Assembly (NCBI GenBank): GCA_035258565.1
Contig: DATFXF010000165.1
Location: 1-28,755, forward strand
Length of the DNA: 28,755 nucleotides
From: DATFXF01 sp035258565
Lineage (GTDB): Bacteria > Acidobacteriota > Terriglobia > Acidiferrales > UBA7541
Reading direction: 5' to 3'
Positions 16,165-23,251 of the stretch are shown here, piece after piece (positions within the stretch are counted from its first letter, which is position 1; each line of letters begins with the position of its first letter). The notes below the pieces were generated by a model. The model was not told where the DNA came from and searched no databases. It was given only the letters and a program-made list of their open reading frames with translations. The position numbers were made by a program, and so were the translations under genes.

Positions 16165-16323
16165 TCTGTTCCCGGCCCTGGCGGTGCCCTGGCTCCAAAC
16201 ATGTGCGGAAGCGAAATGGTTTGGCAACGGCCAATCGACCGAGACTGTACATCCGAACGTCGATCTCCGCCCGAAGCCTGCGAGGCCCAAAACTCCGCGA
16301 GTGTTGCTACACTGTCTCACGCT

Positions 16324-17118
16324 GTGGCCCGCCAACACCTGGGACAGCATTTCCTCGCTGATGCCGGGTGGCGTGAACGCATCACCAATGCGCTTCGTGC
16401 CAGTGCTGCCGATGTGTGGCTCGAAATCGGCGCGGGGCACGGGGAGATGACCGCCGTACTCGCTCGCCGGTCTGCCAAAGTCATCGCCGTCGAGATGGAC
16501 CTTCGACTCCTCGAGCGGCTTCTCGGTCTCGCACAAGAACTGCCCAACGTCGAGGTGATCCGCGGAGACGTGCTAGCTCTCGATCTTGGGCGAGTCATCG
16601 GCCCTCGCCGCGTGCGTGTGTACGGCAATTTGCCCTACTACATCACCTCACCCATTCTGCACCGGCTCTTCGAACACGCCGATCGCCTCAGCACCATCGA
16701 TGTGGTCGTGCAGCTGGAGGTGGCGGAGCGTCTCCGAGCGCGACCGGGGCGACGCGAATACGGCTATCTCTCTGTCCTGGCGCAATTCTACGCGCAGCCG
16801 GAGATTCTCCTGCGCATTCCACCTGGCGCGTTTCGCCCGCGGCCGAAGGTGACCTCGGCGCTTGTGAGCCTGCGCATCCCCGGCAACCGCGGCCAGCTCG
16901 GCATCACCGATGAGGCAGAGTTCCTGGAGTTCGTCAAAGCCTGCTTCGCCCAGAAGCGTAAGACGCTGCTGAACAACCTGCGCCGCATGGTGGGCGAAGA
17001 GCGGGCGCAGGAGGTCTTGAGGCGCGCCGGCTTGCGTCGAACTGCGCGCGCCGAGCAACTCAACCTGGCCGAGCTCGCGGCGCTTTACAAGCACCGGCGC
17101 CAGGGATCGGTCGATTGA
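16324..17118 (+). CDS. rsmA: 16S rRNA dimethyladenosine transferase (KsgA family)
   Basis: Dimethylates two adjacent adenosines near the 3' end of 16S rRNA during 30S assembly, using S-adenosylmethionine. Motifs are LGQHFL near the N-terminus, LEIGAGHGEMT (SAM motif I), VIRGDVL, the catalytic YGNLPYYITSPIL, PPGAFRPRPKVTSALV, and CFAQKRKTLLNNL. I chose the GTG at 16324 (ARQHLGQHFL), giving 264 residues, close to the family norm. ATGs at 16201 and 16216 in the same frame would add 36-41 non-conserved residues, and no good Shine-Dalgarno supports any of them. It is divergent from the DsrE-like gene and convergent with the phosphodiesterase. Confidence 0.93.
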   Translation: MARQHLGQHFLADAGWRERITNALRASAADVWLEIGAGHGEMTAVLARRSAKVIAVEMDLRLLERLLGLAQELPNVEVIRGDVLALDLGRVIGPRRVRVYGNLPYYITSPILHRLFEHADRLSTIDVVVQLEVAERLRARPGRREYGYLSVLAQFYAQPEILLRIPPGAFRPRPKVTSALVSLRIPGNRGQLGITDEAEFLEFVKACFAQKRKTLLNNLRRMVGEERAQEVLRRAGLRRTARAEQLNLAELAALYKHRRQGSVD

Positions 17119-17221
17119 CAGTCCGCAAGAGGAGCAACTCACTTTCTCTCGCCAACCCGAACAGATTTGTGTCGTGCCGTGGCGTCCAGAATGGATTTTG
17201 CGCTCAAGCAAATAATCGCCC

Positions 17222-17962
17222 TCACTGTTCGCGCAACAGAGCGACGAGCTTGTCTGGATAGTCACTCATGATGCCATCCACGCCCGCAGCGATCAATGCG
17301 CGCATCTGCGCGGATCCGTTGATAGTCCAGGTGACCACCTGCAGGCCGGCGCGCCGCGCCTCCCCGACGAGCTCCCGCGTGACCAAATCACCGCGCGGCG
17401 CGAGCTGCCTTGCACCCACGCTCACCGCGCGCTCCACTGCGTCGGGACATGCTCGATCATAGAGGAAGCCGGTCATCAGGGTTGGCTCGAGCCGCCGCAA
17501 GGCAGCCAGGCTCCCGGAGTCGAAGGAGATCACCACGGCTTGCGCCGCCTCGCTCGCGTTCCGCAGCGCGCCCACCAGCGAGTGCTCGAGGAGGCCCCAG
17601 GCGCCACGAGCCTTGAGCTCGAGGTAAAACACGGTATTGGATTCACGGGCAAATTGCAGAATCTCATCGAGCGAGGGAATTCGCTCGCTGGCAAATTGCG
17701 GGCCGAACCAGGAGCCGGCGTCGAGCTCACGCAATTCCGAGAGTTTGAGTGCGCTCACCGGGCCCCGGCCGCTGGTCGTGCGGTCGAGCGTCGTGTCATG
17801 AATGGCCACAAATCGGCCGTCCCGCGAAAGTTGCAGGTCGGTCTCGATGAAGGTGGCGCCCAGCTCCACCGCGCGCCGGAATGAGGCCAAGGTGTTCTCC
17901 GGGGCATGGCCTGAAGCGCCGCGATGTGCTACCACCCACAAGGTCGGTCTCCTGGCCCGCAC
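17222..17962 (-). CDS. Glycerophosphodiester phosphodiesterase
   Basis: Hydrolyses glycerophosphodiesters to glycerol-3-phosphate and an alcohol; GDPD family, TIM-barrel fold, 246 residues. Seen motifs: VAHRGASGHAPENTLASFRRAVELGA with the catalytic His, FIETDLQLSRDGRFVAIHDTTLDRTTSGRG with the second His and metal-binding acids, YLELKA in the middle, and GVDGIMSDYPDKL at the end. There is no signal peptide, so it is probably cytoplasmic (UgpQ-like). The start is the GTG at 17962; no clear Shine-Dalgarno. It is convergent with rsmA across about 100 bases in which I see no terminator. Confidence 0.93.
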   Translation of the reverse strand: MRARRPTLWVVAHRGASGHAPENTLASFRRAVELGATFIETDLQLSRDGRFVAIHDTTLDRTTSGRGPVSALKLSELRELDAGSWFGPQFASERIPSLDEILQFARESNTVFYLELKARGAWGLLEHSLVGALRNASEAAQAVVISFDSGSLAALRRLEPTLMTGFLYDRACPDAVERAVSVGARQLAPRGDLVTRELVGEARRAGLQVVTWTINGSAQMRALIAAGVDGIMSDYPDKLVALLREQ

Positions 17963-18112
17963 TCTAGCAGAGACGCTGCGAACGGGCCGAATCCTATCCT
18001 AACAGAAGAACTTACAGGCTCCCGGCAACCAGACAGCAGTGCCGTGCCCCTTGGGCATCTAAACACTAGGAACTTGTTTCCCCAGTCATAGCGGGAGAGA
18101 GGAGGAACGGAA

Positions 18113-18682
18113 ATGACCGGCAGCCGGAAAGCGGTCCGAGTCAGCCTCCTGATGCTCGGCATGCTAGCGGCATGCGCAGCGCCCATGCGGAGTGCCTCCG
18201 AGTCCGAGAGGCCGCGGGATCGCTCCAAGTACCAGGCCTGGCTCGCCAAACAAGTACGGCACAAACTGGTCATGCTGCCCTACTACTCCGTGTTCGACAA
18301 CATGGAGTTCAAGATCGAAGACGAGAAGGTCATCCTCCTGGGCCAAGTCGTGCGGCCTTCGTTGAAGTCAGACGCCGAGGCCAGCGTGAAGAAGATCGAG
18401 GGTGTGCGGGGCGTCATCAATCGCATGGAGGTATTACCGCTCTCGCCCAATGACGACCGCATCCGGAGGGCTGTCTTCCGGGCGATCTACTCCGAGCCTG
18501 CGCTCCAACGCTACGGGCTGCCAGCGGTGCCGTCGATTCACATCATCGTCAAGCATGGGCACGTGACGTTGGAAGGCGTGACCGCCAACGAGACCGATCG
18601 GAACATCGCCAACATCCGGGCCAACGAGGTTCCCGGGGTCTTCTCGGTCACGAATCACCTGCGCGTCGAAAAGGGCGCATGA
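18113..18682 (+). CDS. BON-domain lipoprotein
   Basis: A 189-residue exported lipoprotein. The signal VSLLMLGMLAAC ends in a lipobox with Cys21. Two BON-type modules follow, about residues 45-112 (FKIEDEKVILLGQVVRPSLKSDAEASVKKIEGVRGVINRMEVLP) and 115-187 (IHIIVKHGHVTLEGVTANETDRNIANIRANEVPGVFSVTNHLRV). BON domains are thought to bind membranes or envelope components and occur in stress proteins such as OsmY. The ATG at 18113 has a strong Shine-Dalgarno (GAGGAGG). It is convergent with the IclR gene, with 3 bases between the stops. Confidence 0.88.
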   Translation: MTGSRKAVRVSLLMLGMLAACAAPMRSASESERPRDRSKYQAWLAKQVRHKLVMLPYYSVFDNMEFKIEDEKVILLGQVVRPSLKSDAEASVKKIEGVRGVINRMEVLPLSPNDDRIRRAVFRAIYSEPALQRYGLPAVPSIHIIVKHGHVTLEGVTANETDRNIANIRANEVPGVFSVTNHLRVEKGA

Positions 18683-18685
18683 GGC

Positions 18686-19501
18686 TCACGTGGAGTGGCG
18701 CACGGGCGTGGCCCAAGCGGAACCGGCCGAGGTCGGCCGGGCAAGCTGCCGCGTGATGCGGCGCGCCGCCTCCTTCACCAGTTCGGCGAGTCTCGGAAGG
18801 TTTGCGTCGTCGATCTGGGTGGTCGTGCCGCTCAGGCCCACGGCCGCTTCGACGTTCCCCAGAAGGTCAAACACCGGAGCGGCCAGGCAGCGCGCTCCCA
18901 GGCTGTTCTCCTCATCGTCCACGGCGTAGCCCTCGACGCGCACGCGCTCTAATTCCGCCAGAAACCCCTTGAGTCCGGTGATCGTTTTTGGTGTGCACCT
19001 CTTGAGACCCCGGCCGTGGACGAGCGTCTCGACCTCGGCCTTCGGCAAGTGGGCAACCAAGGTCTTGCCCACACTGGTGGAGTGTATGTTCATGCGCTTG
19101 CCCACCCAGGTGTCCATCTTGATGAAGCCCGGGGCGTCCACCTTCTCGATGTACACCGCCTCGCCATGCTCGAGCACCGCGAGGTGAGCCGTCAGTTGCG
19201 TGCGATCGACCAAGGAACGCAGCACCGGCAGCGCAACCTCCTTGATGTCCAGGCCGGCGAGGACGTCGCGCCCCAAGTTCAGCACTTTCAGTCCCAAGCG
19301 ATACCTGCCGCTCTCGGCTTCGCGCCGGAGATAGCCGCGGCGCTCGAGCGTGCGGAGGATGTAACTGGCCGAACTCTTGGGAATCCCCAGGCGTCGGCTG
19401 ATTTCCGAATTCGTGAGGCCGCCGCCGTGCCGGGCCGCCGCCTCGAGAATTGCCAAGGCCCGTTCGACGGCAATAGAAGGGCTCTCTTTAAGGGCGCGCA
19501 T
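18686..19501 (-). CDS. IclR-family transcriptional regulator
   Basis: A 271-residue regulator. The N-terminal winged helix-turn-helix covers about residues 8-70 (AVERALAILEAAARHGGGLTNSEISRRLGIPKSSASYILRTLERRGYL). The C-terminal effector domain shows TQLTAHLAVLEHGEAVYIEKV, MDTWVGKRMNIHSTSVGKTLVAHL, GYAVDDEENSLGARCLAAPVFD and a final helix. The ATG at 19501 is at the family start; the same frame is open far upstream, but that part is not conserved. It is divergent from isocitrate lyase, and palindromic sites lie in the shared promoter region. By analogy with E. coli IclR and aceBAK it probably controls the glyoxylate shunt and itself. The effector cannot be told from sequence. Confidence 0.93.
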   Translation of the reverse strand: MRALKESPSIAVERALAILEAAARHGGGLTNSEISRRLGIPKSSASYILRTLERRGYLRREAESGRYRLGLKVLNLGRDVLAGLDIKEVALPVLRSLVDRTQLTAHLAVLEHGEAVYIEKVDAPGFIKMDTWVGKRMNIHSTSVGKTLVAHLPKAEVETLVHGRGLKRCTPKTITGLKGFLAELERVRVEGYAVDDEENSLGARCLAAPVFDLLGNVEAAVGLSGTTTQIDDANLPRLAELVKEAARRITRQLARPTSAGSAWATPVRHST

Positions 19502-19543
19502 TCGTCTTGGCCACCGGGGAAGTCGCCCCCTTGGCCCAATCAA

Positions 19544-19572
19544 AGTATAGAATATCCGTTCAATATTTTGAA
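19544..19572 (-). promoter_or_regulatory. Probable iclR promoter
   Basis: Minus strand: TATACT as -10 (19549-19544), 17-base spacer, weak TTCAAA as -35 (19572-19567). The -35 lies inside the upstream operator, consistent with autoregulation. Leader about 36 bases. Confidence 0.5.
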
Positions 19573-19573
19573 C
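19558..19573. promoter_or_regulatory. Operator 1, likely IclR-type binding site
   Basis: GTTCAATATTTTGAAC: 6-bp inverted arms GTTCAA/TTGAAC around a 4-base AT spacer. It sits between the two promoters, upstream of the aceA -35 and over the iclR -35. The same half-sites recur in operator 2. Confidence 0.65.
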
Positions 19574-19579
19574 GAGCTC

Positions 19580-19608
19580 TTGCCTTTCCCGGAGGGACCA
19601 GCTATGCT
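19580..19608 (+). promoter_or_regulatory. Probable aceA promoter
   Basis: TTGCCT (19580-19585), 17-base spacer, TATGCT (19603-19608). The -10 is embedded in a small dyad CCAGC-TAT-GCTGG (19598-19610). The predicted start near 19615 falls on operator 2. Confidence 0.5.
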
Positions 19609-19613
19609 GGCTA

Positions 19614-19639
19614 TTGAACGAAAGTTCAATATATTGAAC
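19614..19639. promoter_or_regulatory. Operator 2, overlapping palindromes with three half-sites
   Basis: TTGAAC-GAAA-GTTCAA (19614-19629) overlaps the perfect 16-bp palindrome GTTCAATATATTGAAC (19624-19639). The three half-sites match operator 1, whose centre is 66 bp away from that of the perfect palindrome, close to six helical turns. It covers the expected aceA transcription start. Confidence 0.68.
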
Positions 19640-19877
19640 ACAAAGCGGCCGGCGGAAAACTTCTCCTCTCTTCGGCGAACCTTCTGCACACCGGCGCTCC
19701 TGCGGTTCGGCCGGGTTTCCCGAGTGCTGCTCGCCCGGAGTGGCTAACTCACTGAATCTGCCCGGCCGAGAGGTAGCGGGCGGCGCGAGGGCTTTGGCCC
19801 ACGAATTGCCAGGCAGGTACGCAGGGCTGGAGGCAAGGAGCCTGCTGAGAGGGGAGACGACACCCGGAGGAAGCTCC

Positions 19878-21248
19878 ATGGCGAAGCATGGCAATGGTTC
19901 AGAAGCACGCTACGGATGGGAGACCCATCCACGTTGGCAGGGAATCACTCGTCCCTATACCCAAGAGGACGTGCTGCGGCTGCGGGGCTCGATCCAGATC
20001 GAGTACACGCTGGCACACCTGGGCGCCAAGCGGCTCTGGCACCTGCTCGAGACGGAACCCTACGTCGCCGCGCTCGGCACCCTCACCGGCAACCAGGCCG
20101 TCCAGACGGTCCACGCTGGGCTCCAGGCCATCTACGCAAGCGGCTGGCAGGTGGCCGCCGATGCCAATAACGCCGGCGAGGTCTATCCCGACCAAAGCCT
20201 CTACCCCGCCGACAGTTGTCCCGCGCTGGTGCGGCGCATCAACAAGGCCTTGCACCGCGCTGACCAGATTGATTGCGCCGAGGGACGGAATGGCACCCAC
20301 TGGTTTGCACCGATTGTCGCTGATGCCGAGGCGGGCTTCGGCGGCTCGCTCAACGCGCACGAGATCATGAAGGCGATGATCGAAGCCGGCGCTGCAGGCG
20401 TGCACTTTGAAGACCAGCTCTCCTCGGCCAAAAAGTGCGGTCACCTCGGCGGCAAGGTCGTGGTCTCTACACGCGAGTTTATCGAAAAGCTTGTCGCTGC
20501 TCGCCTGGCAGCCGACCTGATGGGCGTACCGACGGTCCTCATTGCCCGCACGGACGCGAACAGCGCGATGTTGCTGCTGAGCGATGCCGACCCGCGCGAT
20601 CGCGAGTTCATCTCGGGTGGGCGCACGCCCGAAGGATTCTTCCGCTACCGCGGCGGGCTCGATGCGGCCATCGCTCGCGCGCTGGCCTACGCGCCTTATG
20701 CCGACCTGTTGTGGTGCGAAACCTCCTCGCCGGACCTTGCCGAGGCGCGGCGTTTCGCCGAAGGCGTGCACGCGAAGTTCCCCGGCAAGATGCTCGCCTA
20801 CAACTGCTCGCCCTCGTTCAACTGGAAAAAGAAGCTGGACGATCGGGCGATCGCCAAATTCCAGCAAGAGCTGGGCGCCATGGGTTTCAAGTTCCAGTTC
20901 GTCACGCTGGCGGGCTTTCACTCGCTGAACCTGAGCATGTTTGAGCTCGCGCGGGCCTACCGCGCGAGCGGCATGACCGCTTATGCGGAGTTGCAAGAGC
21001 ACGAGTTCCGCGCCGCCGAAGAGGCGGAGTACACCGCCATCACACATCAGAAGTTTGTCGGCACCGGCTACTTCGACCAGATTGCACTGACGGTGGCGGG
21101 CGGCAACTCCTCCACCACGGCCCTTGCGGGTTCGACCGAGGCCGAACAGTTCACGAAGACGGCCCAGCGCTCGAATGGTTCCGACCAAGCGGCCAAGGTC
21201 CCGCGCCCTCGGCCGCGGGGACCCTCTAGCCTGCGAGCAAGCCGCTGA
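19878..21248 (+). CDS. aceA: Isocitrate lyase
   Basis: Cleaves isocitrate to glyoxylate and succinate, the first step of the glyoxylate shunt, needed for growth on acetate and fatty acids. It has 456 residues from the ATG at 19878, preceded by GGAGG (19866-19870) at ideal spacing. The catalytic KKCGH is at 185-189 (Cys187) in LSSAKKCGHLGGK. The substrate-binding CSPSFNWKKKL, IVADAEAGFGG and the C-terminal GGNSSTTALAGSTEAEQF are intact. E. coli AceA has 434 residues and family members usually end soon after the last motif; here about 30 basic, Pro-rich residues follow. Malate synthase is not in the window. It is divergent from and probably repressed by the IclR regulator. Confidence 0.96.
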   Translation: MAKHGNGSEARYGWETHPRWQGITRPYTQEDVLRLRGSIQIEYTLAHLGAKRLWHLLETEPYVAALGTLTGNQAVQTVHAGLQAIYASGWQVAADANNAGEVYPDQSLYPADSCPALVRRINKALHRADQIDCAEGRNGTHWFAPIVADAEAGFGGSLNAHEIMKAMIEAGAAGVHFEDQLSSAKKCGHLGGKVVVSTREFIEKLVAARLAADLMGVPTVLIARTDANSAMLLLSDADPRDREFISGGRTPEGFFRYRGGLDAAIARALAYAPYADLLWCETSSPDLAEARRFAEGVHAKFPGKMLAYNCSPSFNWKKKLDDRAIAKFQQELGAMGFKFQFVTLAGFHSLNLSMFELARAYRASGMTAYAELQEHEFRAAEEAEYTAITHQKFVGTGYFDQIALTVAGGNSSTTALAGSTEAEQFTKTAQRSNGSDQAAKVPRPRPRGPSSLRASR

Positions 21249-21579
21249 CCGCCGAGCAGCAACGGGGAATCCTCTCCTCCCTCGAAGCGTGCCGTGGGTG
21301 TCGCTCGCCGCTTCATGGCAACGCGTGCGCGCTCGCAGCACTGAAGGGCATTCCCGGCTTCGGACACGGCGCCAACGGCCTTCCTTTCCGGATTCAGGGA
21401 ACCACCTCAACTCCGATATTTCTGCCCGATGTCGCGGGCGGGCTGGGCGGCGGCTTGCCAGTTCCCACGCAGGGCGGGCAGGGTCTGGGCAGTCTTCTCG
21501 GCGGTCTCCCTGCCGAAAGAAAAAATAGTAGCGGCGAGAGGGTTCCGAAGAACCGCCCACGAGTCAGCCGGGAGGCACG
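21249..21579. other. Intergenic region between aceA and the SDR gene
   Basis: 331 bases with no convincing gene. An inverted repeat GGCAGGG/CCCTGCC (21477-21483 and 21508-21514) encloses 24 bases and is followed on the plus strand by an A-rich, not T-rich, tract, so it is not an intrinsic terminator. GGGAGG just before 21580 is the Shine-Dalgarno of the next gene. Confidence 0.55.
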
Positions 21580-22254
21580 ATGAATTCCCATACCTTCACC
21601 GAGACCACAAAGCGCGAGGTGTTCATCACCGGCGGAACAGGCTTTATGGGCGCTCGATTGATCGCGGAGCTGCTTCGACGGGGGCACGCGGTCCGCGCAC
21701 TCACGCGCGAAGGCTCCGCGGGAAAGCTTCCACCCGGTTGCCGAGCGGTCATCGGCAACGCACTCAAAAAGGAGTCCTACGCGGGGCAGGTACGTCCCGC
21801 AGATACTTTTGTGCAACTGGTTGGTGTCTCCCACCCAAACCCAGCGAAGGCTGCCCGATTTCGCGCCGTGGATTTGGTCGCGGCCCGCGCAGCTGTTTCT
21901 GCCGCGGTGGATGCCGGCGTCCAGCACTTTGTGTACGTCAGCGTAGCGCAGCCCGCGCCGGTCATGAAAGCCTACATTGCGGTGCGGGCCGAATGCGAAG
22001 AACTCATCCGTGCGAGCGGCCTGAACGCCACGATCTTGCGTCCTTGGTACGTGCTGGGGCCCGAGCGCCGCTGGCCATATCTGCTCGCGCCCATGTATTG
22101 GCTGTTCAAGCAGCTTCCAGCCACGCGCGAAACGGCCGAGCGGCTGGGTTTAGTGACCATTGAACAGATGGTTCGTGCGCTGGTCAGCGCCGTCGAGGAC
22201 CACTCCCAGGGTATCCGCATCCTTGGCGTTCCCCAAATCCGGCAGGGACGTTGA
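21580..22254 (+). CDS. NAD(P)-binding atypical short-chain dehydrogenase/epimerase
   Basis: A 224-residue Rossmann-fold protein. FITGGTGFMGARLIAELLRRGHAVRALTR at residues 15-43 is the dinucleotide-binding motif of atypical SDRs. VQHFVYVSVAQP and AYIAVRAECEELIRASGLNATILRPWYVLGP follow the usual plan, but the catalytic YxxxK is replaced by AYIAVRAE, so it may bind nucleotide without classical SDR chemistry, as in NDUFA9-like or NmrA-like proteins. The ATG at 21580 has GGGAGG at good spacing. No partner gene indicates a substrate. Confidence 0.83.
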   Translation: MNSHTFTETTKREVFITGGTGFMGARLIAELLRRGHAVRALTREGSAGKLPPGCRAVIGNALKKESYAGQVRPADTFVQLVGVSHPNPAKAARFRAVDLVAARAAVSAAVDAGVQHFVYVSVAQPAPVMKAYIAVRAECEELIRASGLNATILRPWYVLGPERRWPYLLAPMYWLFKQLPATRETAERLGLVTIEQMVRALVSAVEDHSQGIRILGVPQIRQGR

Positions 22255-22336
22255 GGATCTCATTGCCGCCGGGGGGGGGCCTGCGTTCGGGGGACTCGGG
22301 CGGGAGGTTAAGAGCCATCACTAATGCCGTCCGTCT

Positions 22337-22395
22337 CGGGCCACGGAATGTATCGTCGGCAACCCTTCCCTCATCGGGAAGGGTGCGGTGGCCCG
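22337..22395. repeat. Nested inverted repeats upstream of the DinB-fold gene
   Basis: Outer arms CGGGCCAC (22337-22344) and GTGGCCCG (22388-22395) pair perfectly over 8 bp. Inside, ACCCTTCCC (22362-22370) and GGGAAGGGT (22376-22384) pair perfectly over 9 bp with a 5-base loop. There is no U-run after it on either strand. It could be a structured leader RNA, a Rho-assisted terminator for the SDR gene, or a small mobile palindrome. Confidence 0.6.
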
Positions 22396-22507
22396 TCATC
22401 GGCCCGCAATTGCTTCGAGCCTCCGCAAACAAGCTACTCTATCCTTCGCAAGCTGCGAATACCCTGCGACCACAAAGGTCGGCTGTGCACGGGTGTGGAG
22501 GGAGGAA

Positions 22508-23032
22508 ATGTCCAACGGTCTGAGCCTGAGCGAACTCATCGAATATACGGACTGGGAGCGCGGCAAGTGGGAGGACTGGCTTCGGCAGCGCGGTGACGAC
22601 GTCTTAGCAGTCAGCGCCGGGCCGCATGGCGATGGTCGTTTCCAAATCGTTGGCGATTTGGTGCGGCACATTTTTTCGGCGGAAAAGCGCTATATTGACA
22701 GGCTTTCGAACCGGCCCCTAACCGATACGACTTCGATTCCGAACGGCAGCGTCGAAGCGCTCTTTCATTTTGGCCGGCAAAGTCGCACGGATTTGAAGGA
22801 ATTCGTAAAAACGTTTCCCGCCCAGGACTGGGATGTCCCGCAGGATTTCAATCTAATGAACAATTTCCTGAGGGCCACCCCCAGGAAGATTGTTCTCCAC
22901 GTCCTGATGCATGAAGTTCGTCACTGGGCACAGATTGGCACTTTGTTCCGCGTGAACGGCTTGACAGGTGAGTTTCACGACTTTCTGTTCAGTCCCGTAT
23001 TGGGTGGGGAATTCAAGCCGCTGACGAGCTGA
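22508..23032 (+). CDS. DinB/YfiT-fold family protein
   Basis: A 174-residue protein of the DinB-like four-helix bundle superfamily, which includes metal-dependent thiol transferases and many proteins of unknown function. It is not related to DNA polymerase IV despite the name. Candidate metal ligands are the His in DLVRHIFSAEKRY and two in LMHEVRHWAQIGTLFR, at the places typical for the family. The ATG at 22508 follows GGAGGGAGGAA, a strong Shine-Dalgarno; the same frame is open to 22388 but not conserved there. The substrate is unknown; some relatives use bacillithiol or mycothiol. Confidence 0.82.
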   Translation: MSNGLSLSELIEYTDWERGKWEDWLRQRGDDVLAVSAGPHGDGRFQIVGDLVRHIFSAEKRYIDRLSNRPLTDTTSIPNGSVEALFHFGRQSRTDLKEFVKTFPAQDWDVPQDFNLMNNFLRATPRKIVLHVLMHEVRHWAQIGTLFRVNGLTGEFHDFLFSPVLGGEFKPLTS

Positions 23033-23054
23033 TCAACCACAGAGTCGCGCTGCA

Positions 23055-23090
23055 GTATTTTGAGCGGGCGGCTCGGAAATCCGAAAATAC
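23055..23090. repeat. Inverted repeat just upstream of the pol IV promoter
   Basis: GTATTTT (23055-23061) and AAAATAC (23084-23090) are perfect 7-bp inverted arms separated by 22 bases; an internal dyad TCGGA-AA-TCCGA (23073-23084) overlaps the right arm. It ends 6 bases before the putative -35. It is either an operator for the repair cassette or the end of the preceding transcript. It does not resemble a GAAC-N4-GTTC LexA box. Confidence 0.45.
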
Positions 23091-23096
23091 GAGCAC

Positions 23097-23125
23097 TTGA
23101 CTTTCGCTTTTTATTCGCCTATGCT
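23097..23125 (+). promoter_or_regulatory. Probable promoter of the dinB-dnaE2 cassette
   Basis: TTGACT (23097-23102), 17-base spacer, TATGCT (23120-23125): a good sigma70-type match with optimal spacing, facing dinB, leader about 120 bases. Confidence 0.6.
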
Positions 23126-23251
23126 TCCCTCCGGTAGAGGAAACGGGAAGGCGGGCGAAGGGTCGGCCCCACTGTCCATGTGACTCTCCCGGGTTGCCCT
23201 TCGCCCGTCCTGCTCAGCGCCTCTGCCGCTCCCGCTTCCCGCCGGTTCGCT

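Larger units (their letters stand above)
19502..19877. other. Divergent iclR-aceA regulatory region
   Basis: A gene-free stretch of 376 bases. The part near iclR holds two operator sites and two oppositely directed promoters, listed separately. The part from 19640 to 19865 is the aceA leader; I see no gene or riboswitch in it. A frame in phase with aceA is open from 19740, but its residues are not isocitrate lyase-like and the aceA Shine-Dalgarno lies further down. Confidence 0.7.

Noticed and set aside
21477..21514. Terminator GGCAGGG/CCCTGCC after aceA
   Set aside because: The loop is 24 bases and the following tract is A-rich on the plus strand; on the minus strand the T-run is on the wrong side.
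19899..21560. A 553-codon minus-strand open frame
   Set aside because: It is antisense to aceA, whose motifs and Shine-Dalgarno are clear; the antisense product shows no family features.
22508..23032. Reading the DinB-fold protein as part of the DNA polymerase cassette
   Set aside because: The shared name is historical; it is a metal-binding helical bundle, and a separate promoter lies between it and pol IV.
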